From NCBI GenBank assembly GCA_947359465.1, contig OX375873.1:37234437-37298436 (forward strand): a DNA stretch of 64,000 nucleotides. The letters run 5' to 3'. This stretch comes from Metellina segmentata. Lineage: Eukaryota; Arthropoda; Arachnida; Araneae; Tetragnathidae. Made by a program: the position numbers and the translations under genes. The notes beneath the pieces were generated by a model. It did not search any database and was not told where the DNA came from. It worked only from the letters and a program-made list of their open reading frames with translations. Position 1 is the stretch's first letter. Each line of letters opens with the position of its first letter. Positions 32,406 to 45,498 of this stretch are shown here, piece by piece.

Positions 32406-33688
32406 TCATTTGTATTTCTATGCAGGCCTAATTGCTTTAATCTTGTCTTATGTCCCAAACATAGCACCTGTGCCAACCAACCAAATTGAAATCAAGAACC
32501 CTAAATTAGACTATGATGACTAAAATTTATGCAACAGAGTAAAATGTGTTTAGTCGTGAGAAGATCCCAAAAATATAGGAGGAGGTTTAGAAAACAGTTA
32601 ATAAAAGTGAGTTAACCCTCTTTGGTCTATACGCAGTCTAGATGAAATATTTTCGTATTCGAAAGGGATGGGAATACATCCACAAAATGATAGACTGGTA
32701 AACTCGCCTTCCAAAACACCTTTTTTGCATAGACGCTTTGGTAGAAAATCACGTACTTAGTAACTAGTAATCTTTGAATAAATCTCTCAAAGCACACGGA
32801 CGTTATACGATGAGTATTCCAGTTACCATTTTCTTAGTAGGTAACGATTAGATTCATTTTTATGAGAGCATAACTGAATAGTTTTATTAGAATTAAATGA
32901 AATTTGAAAGAAAATTATGACCTACAGCAAGTAGTTGCGGTTCAATAAGTAACTCTGACTTGACCCACATGTCCATGGAAAATTCACCTTTTTGTAAGGG
33001 CCTTAAAAAGTTCTAAAATTGAAACCGCTTATTCCGTTATTTTTTGAGTTAAGTTACCTAACCAGCACTAAACAAATAGTAGAACAACGAATAATGTGTA
33101 CCATAAGTAAAAGTGACAAGGACTCGAAACACAAGCGCGGCGTTAAAAGGAATAAGAAAATATGCCGAACAATTCCAGACTTTAAAAAGTTTCCTCGACA
33201 TGACGTTTGCATGTTTCCCAAAGCATCGATTTCCAGACTATGGTGGTGGAATGGGAAAAGAAAGAATTCAATCCAGATATGTTTGACCTATTTTGACTGA
33301 TGATATATCGAATGTAACAAAGTAAAATATATGTAACGATTCTAGAACAGTATTGACAACCTTACAAAATGTTTAGTTTAAAGTATTTAAATAACATCAG
33401 ATCAATAGACTATCAGTCGCAGTGCTGGAACTCTTCGGAGTCACCCCTTTAGAAGTCATAAGTCATTTAAATAACATTGTCGATGTATTGTTTTATGGTT
33501 TAATCAATGGTCGAAATGGAACATGAGTAGTTGCGTGGTATTTCTGAGATGCCAATCACATTTCATCGTTATAAAACACTAAAAAATCACGGAAAAAATA
33601 ATTGAAAGTATGCTAATCCCAGAGATAAAAACAATTTCTTATACTTTAAAGGTTTTGTCATCATTTACACAAATAAATATTTTAAATA
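32406..33688. other. Unassigned
   Basis: Frame 33019-33300 (93 codons) is not recognised. Nothing else seen. Confidence 0.4.
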
Positions 33689-35234
33689 CTAGGGGGCTCC
33701 GCCCCCTGCTCGCTTACGCTCGCCAACCCCCGGGGATTGCTGCGCAATCCCATTTGGTTTGCTTCGCAAACCAACACTCCTGTCACAGATACCATTTGGT
33801 TTGCTTCGCAAACCAACATTACTTTCACAAAGTGAAACTATCTGAATAATTCGTATTATGCTGATTTTACTTTCCGGTTCATGACGTCACAGCGAGGGCT
33901 TCGCTGCGTCTCGCTTACGCTCGCCGACCCCGGGGATTGCTACGCAATCCGTTTGGTTTGCTTTCTCAAACCAATACTTCTTTCGCAAGTGATTTAACTT
34001 TTTTTTGCTTTAACACTTAATGCACCCTAAACTAATAGCCGCATCAGTAAAAAATCTTCTGCATCTTGTTCCCTGTACAATTTTAACTAAACATTGTTAA
34101 TATCCAAACTTTACGATCTGTACTTTGTCGGTAAACTGTCTTGAAAACAGAGGGAAAAAAGCGAGCCTTTTTCCTCGCCAAATAAAAAGAAATCGTTTTT
34201 ATGGCAATTGTTGCTACGATAAATTTGATATCTGGCAAACCCGATAGTCAAAAGTGTAACCCACTACTGCTTTCGGAAGCAGCTATGCGAACTGAAAAAT
34301 ACGAAATTTGTGTCACCAACTTTTGATTGCATCGAATTTATTTATGAACCAATTTTAAAAATAATTGTACCGTAAGAAAGAGTATATTCTGAGGTATACT
34401 GCAATATTTTTAAAATTAAAAATTAACAGTAATACTATACAGATATGACCATTTTAGTTTTGTATCGGAAGTTACGATCTGAAAGTTCCGAAAATTGTAT
34501 GACCCACTTTTATTTGCATCGATTTTATTTATTAACCAATTTGAAAAATAATTGTACCATAAGAAAGAGTGTAATGTAATGTATTCAGTGATGTTTTCAA
34601 ATTTAAAAAATAATGGCTTTTGCCGTAGACAAAACGGTTTTAACAATAAGTAGCGAAAATATCCAAAGATTCCGAATTTTGTATGACGAACTTTTGATCG
34701 CATCCAATTTAATTATTAACCGATTTCAAAAATAATAGTACCGTAAGAAAGAGTATATTCTGAGGTATACTGCTATATTTTAAAAATTAAAAACTAATAG
34801 TAATTAGATATAGATACGGCAGTTTTAAAAAAAAGTAACAAAAATGTCCCGATTTTTCCCGAATTTCAAAAAAATATTATCAAGAACCACATTTAAATTT
34901 CAAAAAAAACTCGACAAGCTGCAAAAATTTACGTTGAGAGGTACTCTTAAAAAAAACTCACGACTAAAGACTGAAATTTTGAATGTGTTTTGCTCACTCG
35001 CGGAAGAAATTTCACTTCTTCAACTTTAACACTTAATAAAACCTAAACTAATAGCTGCATCGGAAAAAAATCTTAATAATTATCCAGGGAATACGATGAA
35101 GAACAAAGCATGTTAATTTCATATTTTTCCGATCAGTACTTTCTCGGGAAACCGTCTAAGAATGGAGCTAAACAACAAAAATTTCAATTCTTCGGCGGCG
35201 GCGGCGGCGGTAACTTTTTTTTAATATAGAGAGA
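33689..35234 (-). mobile_element. Helitron family 1 relative, 1546 bp
   Basis: Reverse oriented. Plus-strand start is A then CTAGGGGGCTCCGCCCCCTG (3' hairpin end). The plus-strand end is 'atatagagaga' then T, so the minus-strand 5' terminus is TCTCTCTATATTAAAAAAAA. Near that end is a (GGC)n run at about 35194-35212. The 3' stem-loop block is duplicated ('gctcgccaacccccgggg' near 33720 and 'gctcgccgaccccgggg' near 33920), as is 'catttggtttgcttcgcaaa' (about 33749 and 33790). It has no Rep/helicase gene. It is much longer than the 641-652 bp copies because of internal tandem repeats. Confidence 0.75.
34310..34780 (-). repeat. Tandem repeat inside Helitron, ~186 bp x 2.5
   Basis: Units start near 34317, 34503 and 34687 with 'cttttgattgcatcgaattt'-type sequence. 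They continue with 'aaaataattgtaccgtaaga' and 'aagagtatattctgaggtat'. Internal minisatellites are common in non-autonomous Helitrons. Confidence 0.8.
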
Positions 35235-35542
35235 TATTATAAAGCTATGCTAATAAGCAGGTTCAAGCACCAATTACTCCCTGTGAGTATCTCAATCTTT
35301 CGTAACAGTAAAACCTTCCATTTGTACATATCTTCCTTTACATTGTTTGGCACTGATTGGCGAAATATAGCTCTTGCAACCTAAGACGAAACCAATAAAA
35401 TGTTTTAAAAAACTTAATCAATAATTTTCCTTTATTTGTCCTTTAGGAAAATTTTAATTATTACTTTTTAACTATATTTTGTTAAACTCAGAGATTAAAA
35501 TAGTTCATAAGTTTAGTACAAATTTGTTCATTTTATAAGCAA
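35235..35542. other. Unassigned
   Basis: Short spacer between two Helitrons; no feature. Confidence 0.4.
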
Positions 35543-35897
35543 CTAGCGTTGCTCGGGTTTTAAATATGACCACGACAGCTAAAATATTACAGCGACATTT
35601 CCCAGTTTTAACTCAAACAAACAAACCCTGTAGAACGTGTTTCTTCATCCTTGTCCATTAATTGCAGGAAAACAAACTTTAAAATTGGGGCTTCGATGGG
35701 CACTTTTAGAACTTCCAGCGAGCCTATTTTCATGGTTACAGATTGGTCTGAAGAGAGGAATTAGCCTATGTTAACCGCAGTGTTCTTTAGTAAAAGTGTT
35801 CCAAATTAGACGTGGATTGGTATAACGGTGTAGATTTGTTTAGAGAATACACTCCCCACCCACATACATACACCCACACACTTTATATATATGTAGT
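35543..35897 (-). mobile_element. Helitron family 2, reverse copy
   Basis: A then CTAGCGTTGCTCGGGT at the left is the reverse of a Helitron 3' end (cccgagcaacgCTAG). The interior is the complement of 20672-21037. The 5' end (about 35897) has the 'ctttatatatatgtag' region but its exact TC is unclear. Confidence 0.65.
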
Positions 35898-37199
35898 GTG
35901 AGTGAAACAGTGATTGAAATAGTTTTAGATTAGCATGTAGCAATTCTTAAATTCCGTAAAATACTTAATTTAAAAAAGTTCATTAATATATTTAGTTCTC
36001 AAACTAAACCCCTTCACAATCTAAAAAAAAAAAAAAAAAAAAAAAAACGGTGTTAATATTTATTACTTTGGATAGTGGCAAAAATAGTGACTTAATTTTG
36101 TTTCCATGATAGTAAAAATGTCGTGTCCAGACTTACAAAAAATAAATTTATTTCACAACAAATAATCTTGAATAGAATGATGTATTGTTCAATAAATAAT
36201 TCATAATGTGCCTTGTACTCTTTATGAAATATTTACGGGATTTTTCTTGACTGCAAGGAAACACAAATTGGTAAAACAGAATTTAAAGAACCTTTGGTTT
36301 GTAGGAATTCTAATCATATACGAATACCTTTTTAGAGATACCAAACTTTATTTTGTCTGTAACTCGCAAAATTAAATACATCTATTCATACTAATGTTTG
36401 TGATAAGAAAAATATTTAAGGCCAATTAACTATTGTTTCTTTGATTTCATTATTTAACAGCCACTTTATTTGAATCTATTAAGGAATTTGTATGTGTGAA
36501 CTTAATCTGTAAAGTTAGAGGGGTGAGAAATCACTTCGTAACAATGCAATTGAAAATGTACTACTCTCGGTACCAAAGGGCTTTCCTGCAATTTTAATAG
36601 AATATTATTGGAAATAGCCTTGTAGACCATAGCATCCATTTAGTAGTTTTTCGAATCCAATCCTTTTTGTATCATCATAAAAGTCTTTATGTGATTATTC
36701 TTCTGTATTATCAGCTTAGTGAGTCAAAAACGAAATTATTAAATAGCTACTTGTTGACTTATAACAGGAAATAAGCATTTTGTTATGAAGTTATGTACAT
36801 GGCAATGAAGTATTTAAACAATTCCATGCGTGTAACAATGACGCATATTTTTATATCGAATACATAATCTTCAGCTTTGAGCAGGAACTCAGTAACTGTC
36901 GAAAAACAAATTTGCCAGAAAAGCTGATTTAAGAAAACCTCTAAGCTTTGTGGTCAAAAAATAAAAGTGACGAGCGTTTCAATTTATGTATTTCTTATAA
37001 CAAAAATAAGCATTAATTACCCAAAAAAGTGTGCTTTCTTATTGAGTTTTTTCTCTAATACGATCCTGTTGGGAAATGTTAATGCTCGTCAAATTTTAAC
37101 CTGCATTTCAATGTATTATCTCGTATTCAAAATTTCGTGTCCTTTGGAAAGGAACACAGTCCTATCTAAATACTAAGACTACACATGTCCAAGTATTAA
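35898..37199. other. Unassigned, with poly(A) run
   Basis: A run of about 24 A lies at 36023-36046. No gene recognised; frame 36967-37176 looks random. Confidence 0.4.
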
Positions 37200-37435
37200 G
37201 AATAATACAGAATTCACATCATACAAGATGACCCGATCTCAATCCAATAGAGAATGCTCTCAGACGCTGAATTGGAGCATACACAATACCACAAAGGACT
37301 GCCAGAAGCAAAGTGCTTGTACGCGAAATGGAACTCCTCGCCACATGAACTCTTGACCATCTTGTGTAAAGTATGTCTGCATGTTGTGAGGCCTCCATTA
37401 GCATCAGAAAAAACCAATCAATTAGTTTGCTTTTA
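37200..37435 (+). pseudogene. Tc1-like transposase C-terminal remnant
   Basis: Plus-strand reading gives PDLNPIENALRR followed, after stops, by QRTARSKVLVREMELLA, TLDHLV and a SMSACCEASI-like end. The first motif carries the third catalytic residue (Glu) of DD34E Tc1 transposases and the rest matches the usual C-terminal order. At least three stops are present. No inverted repeats found. Confidence 0.65.
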
Positions 37436-38559
37436 ACAGATCAGTAAAATGGTTTTACAACAATTAAAAATCAAAACGTATTCACTAAAGCATTTTTTTT
37501 CCTTAAGGTATCTGCATACGTTCGGAGCACTTTAAAAAAAACGTTATTCAGAAGAAATTTAATATTATGTTTGCAATTATTTGTGTTCAAAATTAATTTT
37601 ACACTATCAATAATTAAAATTTAAAAAATATATTTAACAAAAACTGAAATTTTGAGGTTTTTTCGAAATTTTGAAAAAAGATACAAGGCATAAAATTTAA
37701 ATTAGCAGCAAAATAAAATAATCAGAGTAAACTTCTTGATGTTATCTAGAGTTTCTACAAAAAGTAGAAAAATATTAAAAAAAATAAAGGTTTTATGATT
37801 TATTTAAAAATTGTTGAAGGATTTTTGACCATTTTCAAAAATTGATAGTCAAATGCAAGTTCATAAATAAGAAAAAAATAAAGATATAAATTTGATTTTA
37901 GTGCATGTACTAGCAAACACTATTTCGAATGTGTATACAATGTTTTTATAAATATACATCAATAAGGTTTTTGTTATCATTTCTGGAATTCAATGTTCAT
38001 GCCTAAAATGTAATTCTGAGAAAAATGCTTGTAAACAAAATCCAAGAGAGTAAAGATAATGCGAAATTCTTCTAACAAATAAGTAAATTTAATTAAAAAA
38101 TTGTAGTGGCCAATTTATCGAAACATAATTATTATTTTTTAACTTACTTAACAGATAAAAGGTAGAAATTATGGTAAAAATAGAATATTCTTATTATTAG
38201 TTCCGGTTTAGTTATGCTACTTCTGGTATAATTAACGATTTTGTTCAAATTTTAAATTGACCTAACTTATTTTCTATTAGTCGCACATTGAAAGTTTAAA
38301 CTGTTTTAGAAGCAAAAAAAGTACAAAGAATTTATTAGTAAAAAAAAAAAAATTGCACATTTTCGTCAAAATTGGCTTTTTTAACGTATGGAGATACCTT
38401 AATTGCCAAGAGGCATGGTTATGATATTACTTTATTCCACATAGCTTGCGGAATTTTTATTTGAGATACTTCGGTGCTGGTACTTCGCTCAGGTTTCACG
38501 TTATCTTTAATGCCTGGACATGTGTGTAGAACTAGAATAGATAGATCTTGATTCAGGAC
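37436..38559. other. AT-rich, unassigned
   Basis: Dominated by A/T runs. A fragment at 38433-38530 resembles 50160-50300 ('acttcggt' and 'ggacatgtgt' blocks), so it is a dispersed repeat of unknown type. Confidence 0.4.
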
Positions 38560-38690
38560 GTGATTGGTATTTAACATAGCGTGTGATCCCTGGTGAGGCT
38601 ATGTATACTGCAATGTCATGTCTGAAAGCATCATAAGCATGCTCTATTGGATTAATATCAGGTGACTTTACTTGTGAGGCTAAATCAGTG
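38560..38690 (-). pseudogene. Tc1-like transposase remnant
   Basis: Minus-strand reading gives SPDINPIEHAYDAFRHDIA, the motif around the catalytic Glu of Tc1-type transposases, then decays into stops. No catalytic N-terminal part was found nearby. Confidence 0.6.
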
Positions 38691-39116
38691 TTATCCTTTA
38701 ATACTTGGACAAGTTCCTATTTACAGGGCTGAATTCATTTCCAAAGGGCACGAAATGGCAAGCAGACTCCTCCAAAACAGTACTCAAGGGTGCATCAGCA
38801 CACAAGAGCCCTAAACCCTGTCCCCAACATGAGGTATAAATATTATAAATAGACAGATGATATGGGCCCAAAGATACCTGGTATATACGATCCACTCTCG
38901 TTTCACAAGAAGCCATGCCTCAAATTGACTCTAAGTTAGATTATAAAGCTCTCACATATGTTAAGCACGCTCCACCAATGGGTGAGAGGGAATTGGTAGG
39001 ACTAGGAAGTCTAGCTACCTATCCGTAGTTAGACCTGGGGTGTTACGAAAAGCACCGGGAAAATTCCATTGCATATTGAATTGCACTTCAAGTAGTAGAT
39101 ATCTTGATTGTGTAGG
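38691..39116. other. Unassigned
   Basis: Frame 38698-38916 on the minus strand is not recognised. Confidence 0.4.
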
Positions 39117-39225
39117 TAGTAGAATTCCCGTCACAATAGAGTAACACAAAGGGCTATTGGCGACCGTCCGGGATCAATCCCCATCCGAGGACGCGAAATT
39201 TGGAACCAAGATCATTAGACGAGTA
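39117..39225 (-). repeat. SINE family A fragment
   Basis: Has 'gagtaacacaaagggctatt', 'ggcgaccgtccgggatcaat' and a truncated remainder. Confidence 0.7.
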
Positions 39226-42200
39226 GATATCATGGAACCAGGAAGAAACTTCCATAGACGCGTATTGTTCTGGTAAGGCAAGCCCCTGTTAAGTGACTAT
39301 TTATACGGAGATTATGTAAGTTTGGTATTAATGTTTGACACAAACTTGAAATTACTAAAATCTCTTTTACGTCTATACGATTGTAAAAAAACCCCTTTGT
39401 TTTAGTTTCACTTTAATGATAAGATGGCTTGAGCGATTTATGGCACTGTCTTGTGGGATCGCCAAAACGCCAGAAATTTGATTCTTTGAAACACAAAAAA
39501 CAAACGAAACGTATTACTCATAAAGAAAAATTCCCCATTTCTTCTATTATAATATTTAATTTTAGTTATAATTTTATCTTATCATATGCTGAAGCGACAT
39601 TTAGATGGGGATTAACGCATACGTACATACAGACATGGCAAAGATAAAAATATTTAGTACATTTCGAAATATAAAGTTCAATAAATCAAGGAATTGCAAA
39701 GAGTAGCAGCTAGTGTTTTCAGGATACTTTATTTAGGACGTATAGTAAAGTTATATAAAAAATTAGACAAGAACTAGGTCAATGAGAGTAAGAAGATACT
39801 TCAAATTAAACACGCAACAAAGTAAACAAGATTACGGTAGACCTATAATCATTCGCTTGGTTAGTGAGCTAAAAATTGTGATGAGGGAAGGTAAGTACAT
39901 TTTTGCAGAGTAAATTTTACACTATTAGGACATTACAGGGTTTTGTTGAAATCAGTTGCAAAAAAAAATTATGATTCAAATTTAAGCTAAATTTCACTAA
40001 CTTTAACAAGTATGAAATAAAAATCCCCGATAAAAGTCAAGTTCAAACAGCTTTATATATGGTAATCAATTGAAGTAATCAAATTACTGCTGAGAGAAGT
40101 TTGAAAAGATACACTTATTCTGATTTAAATTGATAGCCTAATAATTCTATTTTATGAACATTATAAAAATCCTTCCTATCATATTTTTTGGTTTTTGTCT
40201 CACTAAACGCTGGTCTCCGTATTAAGTTATTTTTAAATTTCAAAATAATTAGCAGATGTGTTTATTTAAGGGGGTCTTACAAAGGTTTTTAAATATTACG
40301 ATTTGTACAGGGAAAATTTGATTCTTCAGTCCACCGTACTGTCCACACTGTTATCAATCACTCAGTCAACAAATAAGGGTAAAAGAAAGCGTTGTGGATA
40401 CGAAGTTGAAACTCAACAAATATTGTTTACCAGAAAACGCATTTAAACACAGAGCTCTACCACTCTTAGAACACAGGAGAGCTACTTTCAGCCCTACTTT
40501 TATATGGTTAGAAAAAACAAAAAGTTAATACCGTTATTCCCTTACGTCTGACAAACCAAAATATGAGAACAAAAAAGTTTCGCCACTGTTGAGTTCGCCC
40601 TTTGTTTCCGCAACTCCTTAAATGTAAAACTTCAAAAAATTGCAATACTGATTACAAACCCGTAAAACAAATGATCGTCAATAGGAATTTCGTTGGAGAG
40701 CAAAACATCCACCACCCCCATATCAGAGATAGGGCACGAGTGAAAAATACGAGTTTAAATAAGTTATTCTAAAATAGCAGTCAAATTCACTTTTTGTTAA
40801 CTAAGTCTTTCTGGTCTGTGAGTAAAAGTGGGGAAGTACAAGCATCATTCACTGCAGCGTCTGATAAGATAAAAGAAGTAGATACGGATGTGACTTCTTT
40901 GATGTTAAACTTGAAAAAAGATCACTGAAATTGAACATTGGCGTGACATATAAGTAGATTGAATGTTGATTACTGAGAAGTAGCTTCAAAAAGAACGATC
41001 ACTGATCAACATGTCGACCGAAAGTCACGTGTCTGCCACGTGAAAGATTGACTTGGCCGATTTGGCTTCGATTTTATCGCCTCGTTAGGTGATATAACTT
41101 CTCAGAACTGTGCAAATGTATGAATGTGCATTTCTGAAGAACTTCGACAAAAATGGTGTTATCGCCAAAGTCTTAACTATGTAGTGCGAACCAATCAGAT
41201 GATGAATGAAAAGATGACGGTCTTCTCCGTCGCATGAACCAATCAGATGACGAATGTTCGTTTCCATTCGGCTGATTGAAGTAGTCGAAGGGCCATATTG
41301 CTACTAGGTTTGATCCCGTGATCCTGAGCACATAAAAATAATACTATAGTGTCAATATCCTTTTATATTTCCTCAGTAGAATGAACCACTTTTGATTTTA
41401 AGTTGAACTGGTGAGAAAATTTCCAACAGATGTGCTTTGAATATTGAAAATATTTTTTTTTTACATATCTCCGATTTTACTTTTTTAGTTTCTGATTGAG
41501 GGAGTCTTGGTCTATTTAGTCTAGGTGTAACAAATAACTACTAGAGTAACCAAACCAACCAACGCAGAGAGTTAAATGTTGCAATTTGCATTAGGCCACT
41601 ACGAGTGCAAATGTGAAACTGCCTATGTTTACTCTCCAAGTTCTCTCTTACCCTTAAAACATTCCAAGAAACTTTACCTCGCGGTGTCTTAATTAAAATA
41701 TTTGATACTCTGTTTCCCCGATTAAGGATTCCATTCCTTTGTTCAAGTTAAAAGTTACTTAGCTCTTACAGAGAGGGCAGCATTCAAGAGGACTGGATAC
41801 TTTGAGATTAAAGCAAATGTAACAGACGCGGAAAGAAAGAAAATAACACAGACACGTTTTAACATGTTTCCGCGAACAAAAGCTAATAATAATTAACATC
41901 CGTGGCGCGAGGAAAAAAAATCCAAATACCCGAGATCCTTTTCCCATTGAAATAACGACAAGGAACAAATGAAGAAAATTAGATTCCGTTGTCATCAGTA
42001 CAGACATATGTAAATATCGGTTATGTATTTTGCTTCTTTTTTTAAAAGTCTTTCTCACTATTCAATATTTAATTAACTCAAGGGACGGGAAAATTGCTTG
42101 TTGCGTAATTTAGTCAACTTGAAAGTCACTACCTTGAAGGGTTTAATGTATTTGCTTAGTCAGTTCGACGACAACTTCGAATTTTTTAGATGCCTTTAGA

Positions 42201-43445
42201 GGACACATTTTTTATGGTTTCCAGTGGGTTTTTATGTGATCAAATAAACGATTCCTGCAGCACTTAGACCATAAAGTGATCTTTTTAAAGTTATGAATAC
42301 TTAGGTTTATTAATGCTTTTACAAGCATTACATATGTCAATCAGATATGTGGTTGTTATTACATTAAAATCTAAAAGTTTAATACGAAAAGCAAATAATG
42401 TACCAAGTTTGTTTTTCAATATTTATTTTCATATTAACCTATCATAAATTCATACAAACTAGTATTTGGACGTTATTTGAACTCACTTTAGCAGAATTAC
42501 CCGGCTTTACTCGGGTTGAATTGGTTAATTGTAGATTGTAGAAAAATGCAAAAATCACTTGAGTGTCCGGAAAGTAATTTTTTAACACCGTTTAGACATT
42601 TTTACAATTTATTTTAGATGCATATAGTATACGTGCTTTATCGATCCATGCAATCCATTTCAACATGGCGTTTTTTAAAAAGAAACTAAGTCACTGATTT
42701 CAACAAGCATTTACCAGTAAATTATTTGCAAAACATGTAAAGCAAATTAATTAATTCCTCAAATAATTGCAGAAGTCTACTTTAAAAACAGTCCAAAATT
42801 TGAGTTTTTGTTTTTGTGACAAGGTACAATGTATTGTGCATTTGGAGACACAAGATACATTGTACCATTTTTTTTTGTTCTTGTGTATTTAGAGACACCA
42901 AAATATTCAAGAGTCTTTCATTCCTAAAACAAATTTCTATGTTCTGCTTTCAGTGCTATGATAATGTATTGCTGTCCCTAGCCAGTTCTATGAGAGGAAC
43001 TGAAAACAAACATAGATATTGCCATTTATGCTTTTCTTATGATACATAGGTTATATGTGCCAAGGAAACTGTCCCACTGTTATATTCAAGAACTCATTTA
43101 TTCATGGCAAGACAGAAAAATGCGCATCAGAGTGTAAACTCCTGAAACCTACTACTGCAAGAACAATAAAGAAAATTTAAGGAGCTTTCATGTTTTCAAA
43201 CACGTCAGCAGCTGAGCAATGTGCTGATTCAAAAACTTTTTGCATTTTAAAGAATTTCTTTCCATGTTACGTGGATGTCTTGGAATGGTATGTAGAACTA
43301 AAATATTTAAGCTTTAATACACTCTGAATGCTTAAAATAATTTCAAAATTATGTATTGATGTCCGGAAAGGAATTACCTTAGAATAAGTTCTTCCTTCAT
43401 AGAATATCAGTAAATTGCCCATTTTTGGTTTTTGCTTTTTAAAAA
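39226..43445. other. Longest unassigned stretch
   Basis: No frame with a recognisable domain. Minor structures are a hairpin 'acccggctttactcgggt' at about 42499-42516, which may be the end of another repeat family, and an inverted pair GGTACAATGTA (42823) / TACATTGTACC (42856). This is the best place in the window for undetected short exons or non-coding RNA, but I cannot support any. Confidence 0.4.
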
Positions 43446-44086
43446 TCTATATATATAATTCTCTTACGTGGCACGCAAAAAAGACGTTATTTGTTATCGC
43501 GTTTTGGCAACATTGTACGATTGTTTGTTTACCACGAAATCGCCTCAATTGAATGTATACCGTTATCGGATGAAATTTTATTGAAAAAAAAAAGAATATC
43601 AGTCGAGCTGTTGCAGTTTAAAATTACAAATCAAAGAAAGCGGAGGATCATTTCAGGGTCATTTAAAAAACGGTCCTTTTCAGGGCCAACAATTATAGTT
43701 CAACAAGACGATTGCACTATAACTTTCGACAACAAACTGAATGTGGGTGACTCAAGAGTGCTTTATGGAAATGTACACACAAACAACATGCTGGGTATTC
43801 AATTTCCAAAGCAACGCTCACATTTCGAGTCAAAATTTGCACAAAGTTTTCATTTGAATTCTGATTTCAGGGTATTGTATACATATTTTCTGTAATACAG
43901 CAAATTTAGATTTGAAAAATATTTTTTTTTGTATATCATATTTTGTAAACAATTCTTTCTGCTAGGACGCACGTCTTCATTGATGCGAGCGAAGCGAGCA
44001 TAGGTTCGCGTAGCGAACCAATGAGGATTGCCTTGCAATCCTCCGGGGGTTGGCGAGCTTTAGCGAGCAGGGGGCGGGCCCCCTAG
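43446..44086 (+). mobile_element. Helitron family 1, complete 641 bp copy
   Basis: Starts after A with TCTATATATATAATTC and 'tcttacgtggcacgc'. Ends 'gcgagcagggggcgggcccc' then CTAG, followed by T. Just before the end are short stem-loops ('gattgccttgcaatc', 'ggttcgcgtagcgaacc'). It is the reference copy for the family. A 134-codon frame (43491-43895) lies inside but shows no Rep or helicase motif; the copy is non-autonomous. Confidence 0.9.
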
Positions 44087-44154
44087 TTAACTATATTCTT
44101 CCACGCAGGGATCAGATAAAAGTTATTTTATTGCCGAGGTTAAATTAAAATGAA

Positions 44155-44270
44155 TCAGCGTATCATCTGGCTCTGGTTTAGAATTTCGGCTTGGGCATAG
44201 AAGTTCATAGTGGTTCAGAATCCAGCCATCCATGATTGACAAACCTGTTAGTACGCAGCATGGCCTAGGT
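44155..44270 (+). repeat. SINE family B copy
   Basis: Shares 'tagtggttcagaatcca' and the preceding 'gggcatagaagttcat' region with the copies at 12545 and 50385. Confidence 0.5.
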
Positions 44271-45005
44271 CAGAGGTTGGCGAATATTTGCTAGCGAGAC
44301 TCATACAGCTCTTTGAGTGATTCAACATGTGGCTAAGTAAAATTAAACGCGTAGCGAGGACATAGAAAAAGCCGTCCATGAATGCATGAAAAAACTCACA
44401 TTCCACTCAATAATATTACGTATATTGCAACCAATGGCACACACAGCATGACGGGTACAAAACAGTTGGTTGTTTCAATTTTGAAAGAAAAACTATGAAA
44501 AGTAAATATATGATAGCTAATATAACTAACTATACAACTAACTGCATGAAAAGAAACTATAGTATACTTCACCAGGAAGTTCTTTCCGCACAAACATTTC
44601 CAGAAGAAATCAGTAAATTATGGAATTGATAATTGAGACTACCAACTTAATTCCAGCTAGGGGACTTAATCATCGAATATTTTAAGATTTGCTAATAGAA
44701 ATGGAGACTGAGCTTACAGATTTGCACCAGTACAGCAGTGTTCGATTGTTTTCCTGAGACGACGTGTAAAAGCTTGTATTTTTGCATAAATAAAATAAAA
44801 CTATTTTATGACAATGAGACAAATGTTTTGTGGGATTTTCTTCTATTGATAAACATGTAATTAATAATATAACTTCTTATAATATCACTTTAAATATTCT
44901 TAATTTATAAAAATATGTTTTTGGCTCTCGAATAATTTTTAATTTGTTTCGAGGGGACAGGCTTTGTTCTCCTGTCTCAAAAGTTTTCCAACACCGGTTC
45001 TAATT
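44271..45005. mobile_element. Possible hAT-like remnant
   Basis: Left 'cagaggttggcgaatattt' and right complement 'accggtgttggaaaactttt' resemble the CAGNGGTTGGC-type ends of hAT elements, but no 8 bp duplication is visible and no transposase remains. Tentative. Confidence 0.25.
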
Positions 45006-45498
45006 CCTGCAAGTCATAGGAACAGGTTTAATCAACATTAGTGCAGAAAAAATATCTCATAGAGCAGCGATTTTCCACCTTTTTATCTCATGGCTCACTA
45101 AGAAATAACATGAAAACTGTGGCGCATCAAAAAAAAAAATTAATATTTTTTGCCTATCTGACAGAAAAATAGGTATAGCTTGGATTGATTTACAAAAAAG
45201 AGTGTAATTACCTATCCCCTTTTTCCTCCAAAGTGGCTTTTAAAAAATCTTTTTGATACCATTTATTTATGATACTCAAAATTAGTTATAAAGTATCAAA
45301 AATACGTATACGTGAAATTATTTGTGAATGCAGTCGACAAAAGTTCAAAACTGAACCGTCTTACACAATTTGATCCAGTTTCATCAAATGTTTTGGTTCA
45401 ACGCCCATTTCCGAAGATAATTTTTTCCGACTCCCCGCTTGGAAAACTATTTGAATTCGCGATAAATTGCAAGTCTAACCTGGTCTATAATTTTGAAA
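45006..45498. other. Unassigned
   Basis: The stretch 'agcgattttccacctttttat' near 45065 resembles a hAT end but is unpaired. Confidence 0.35.
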
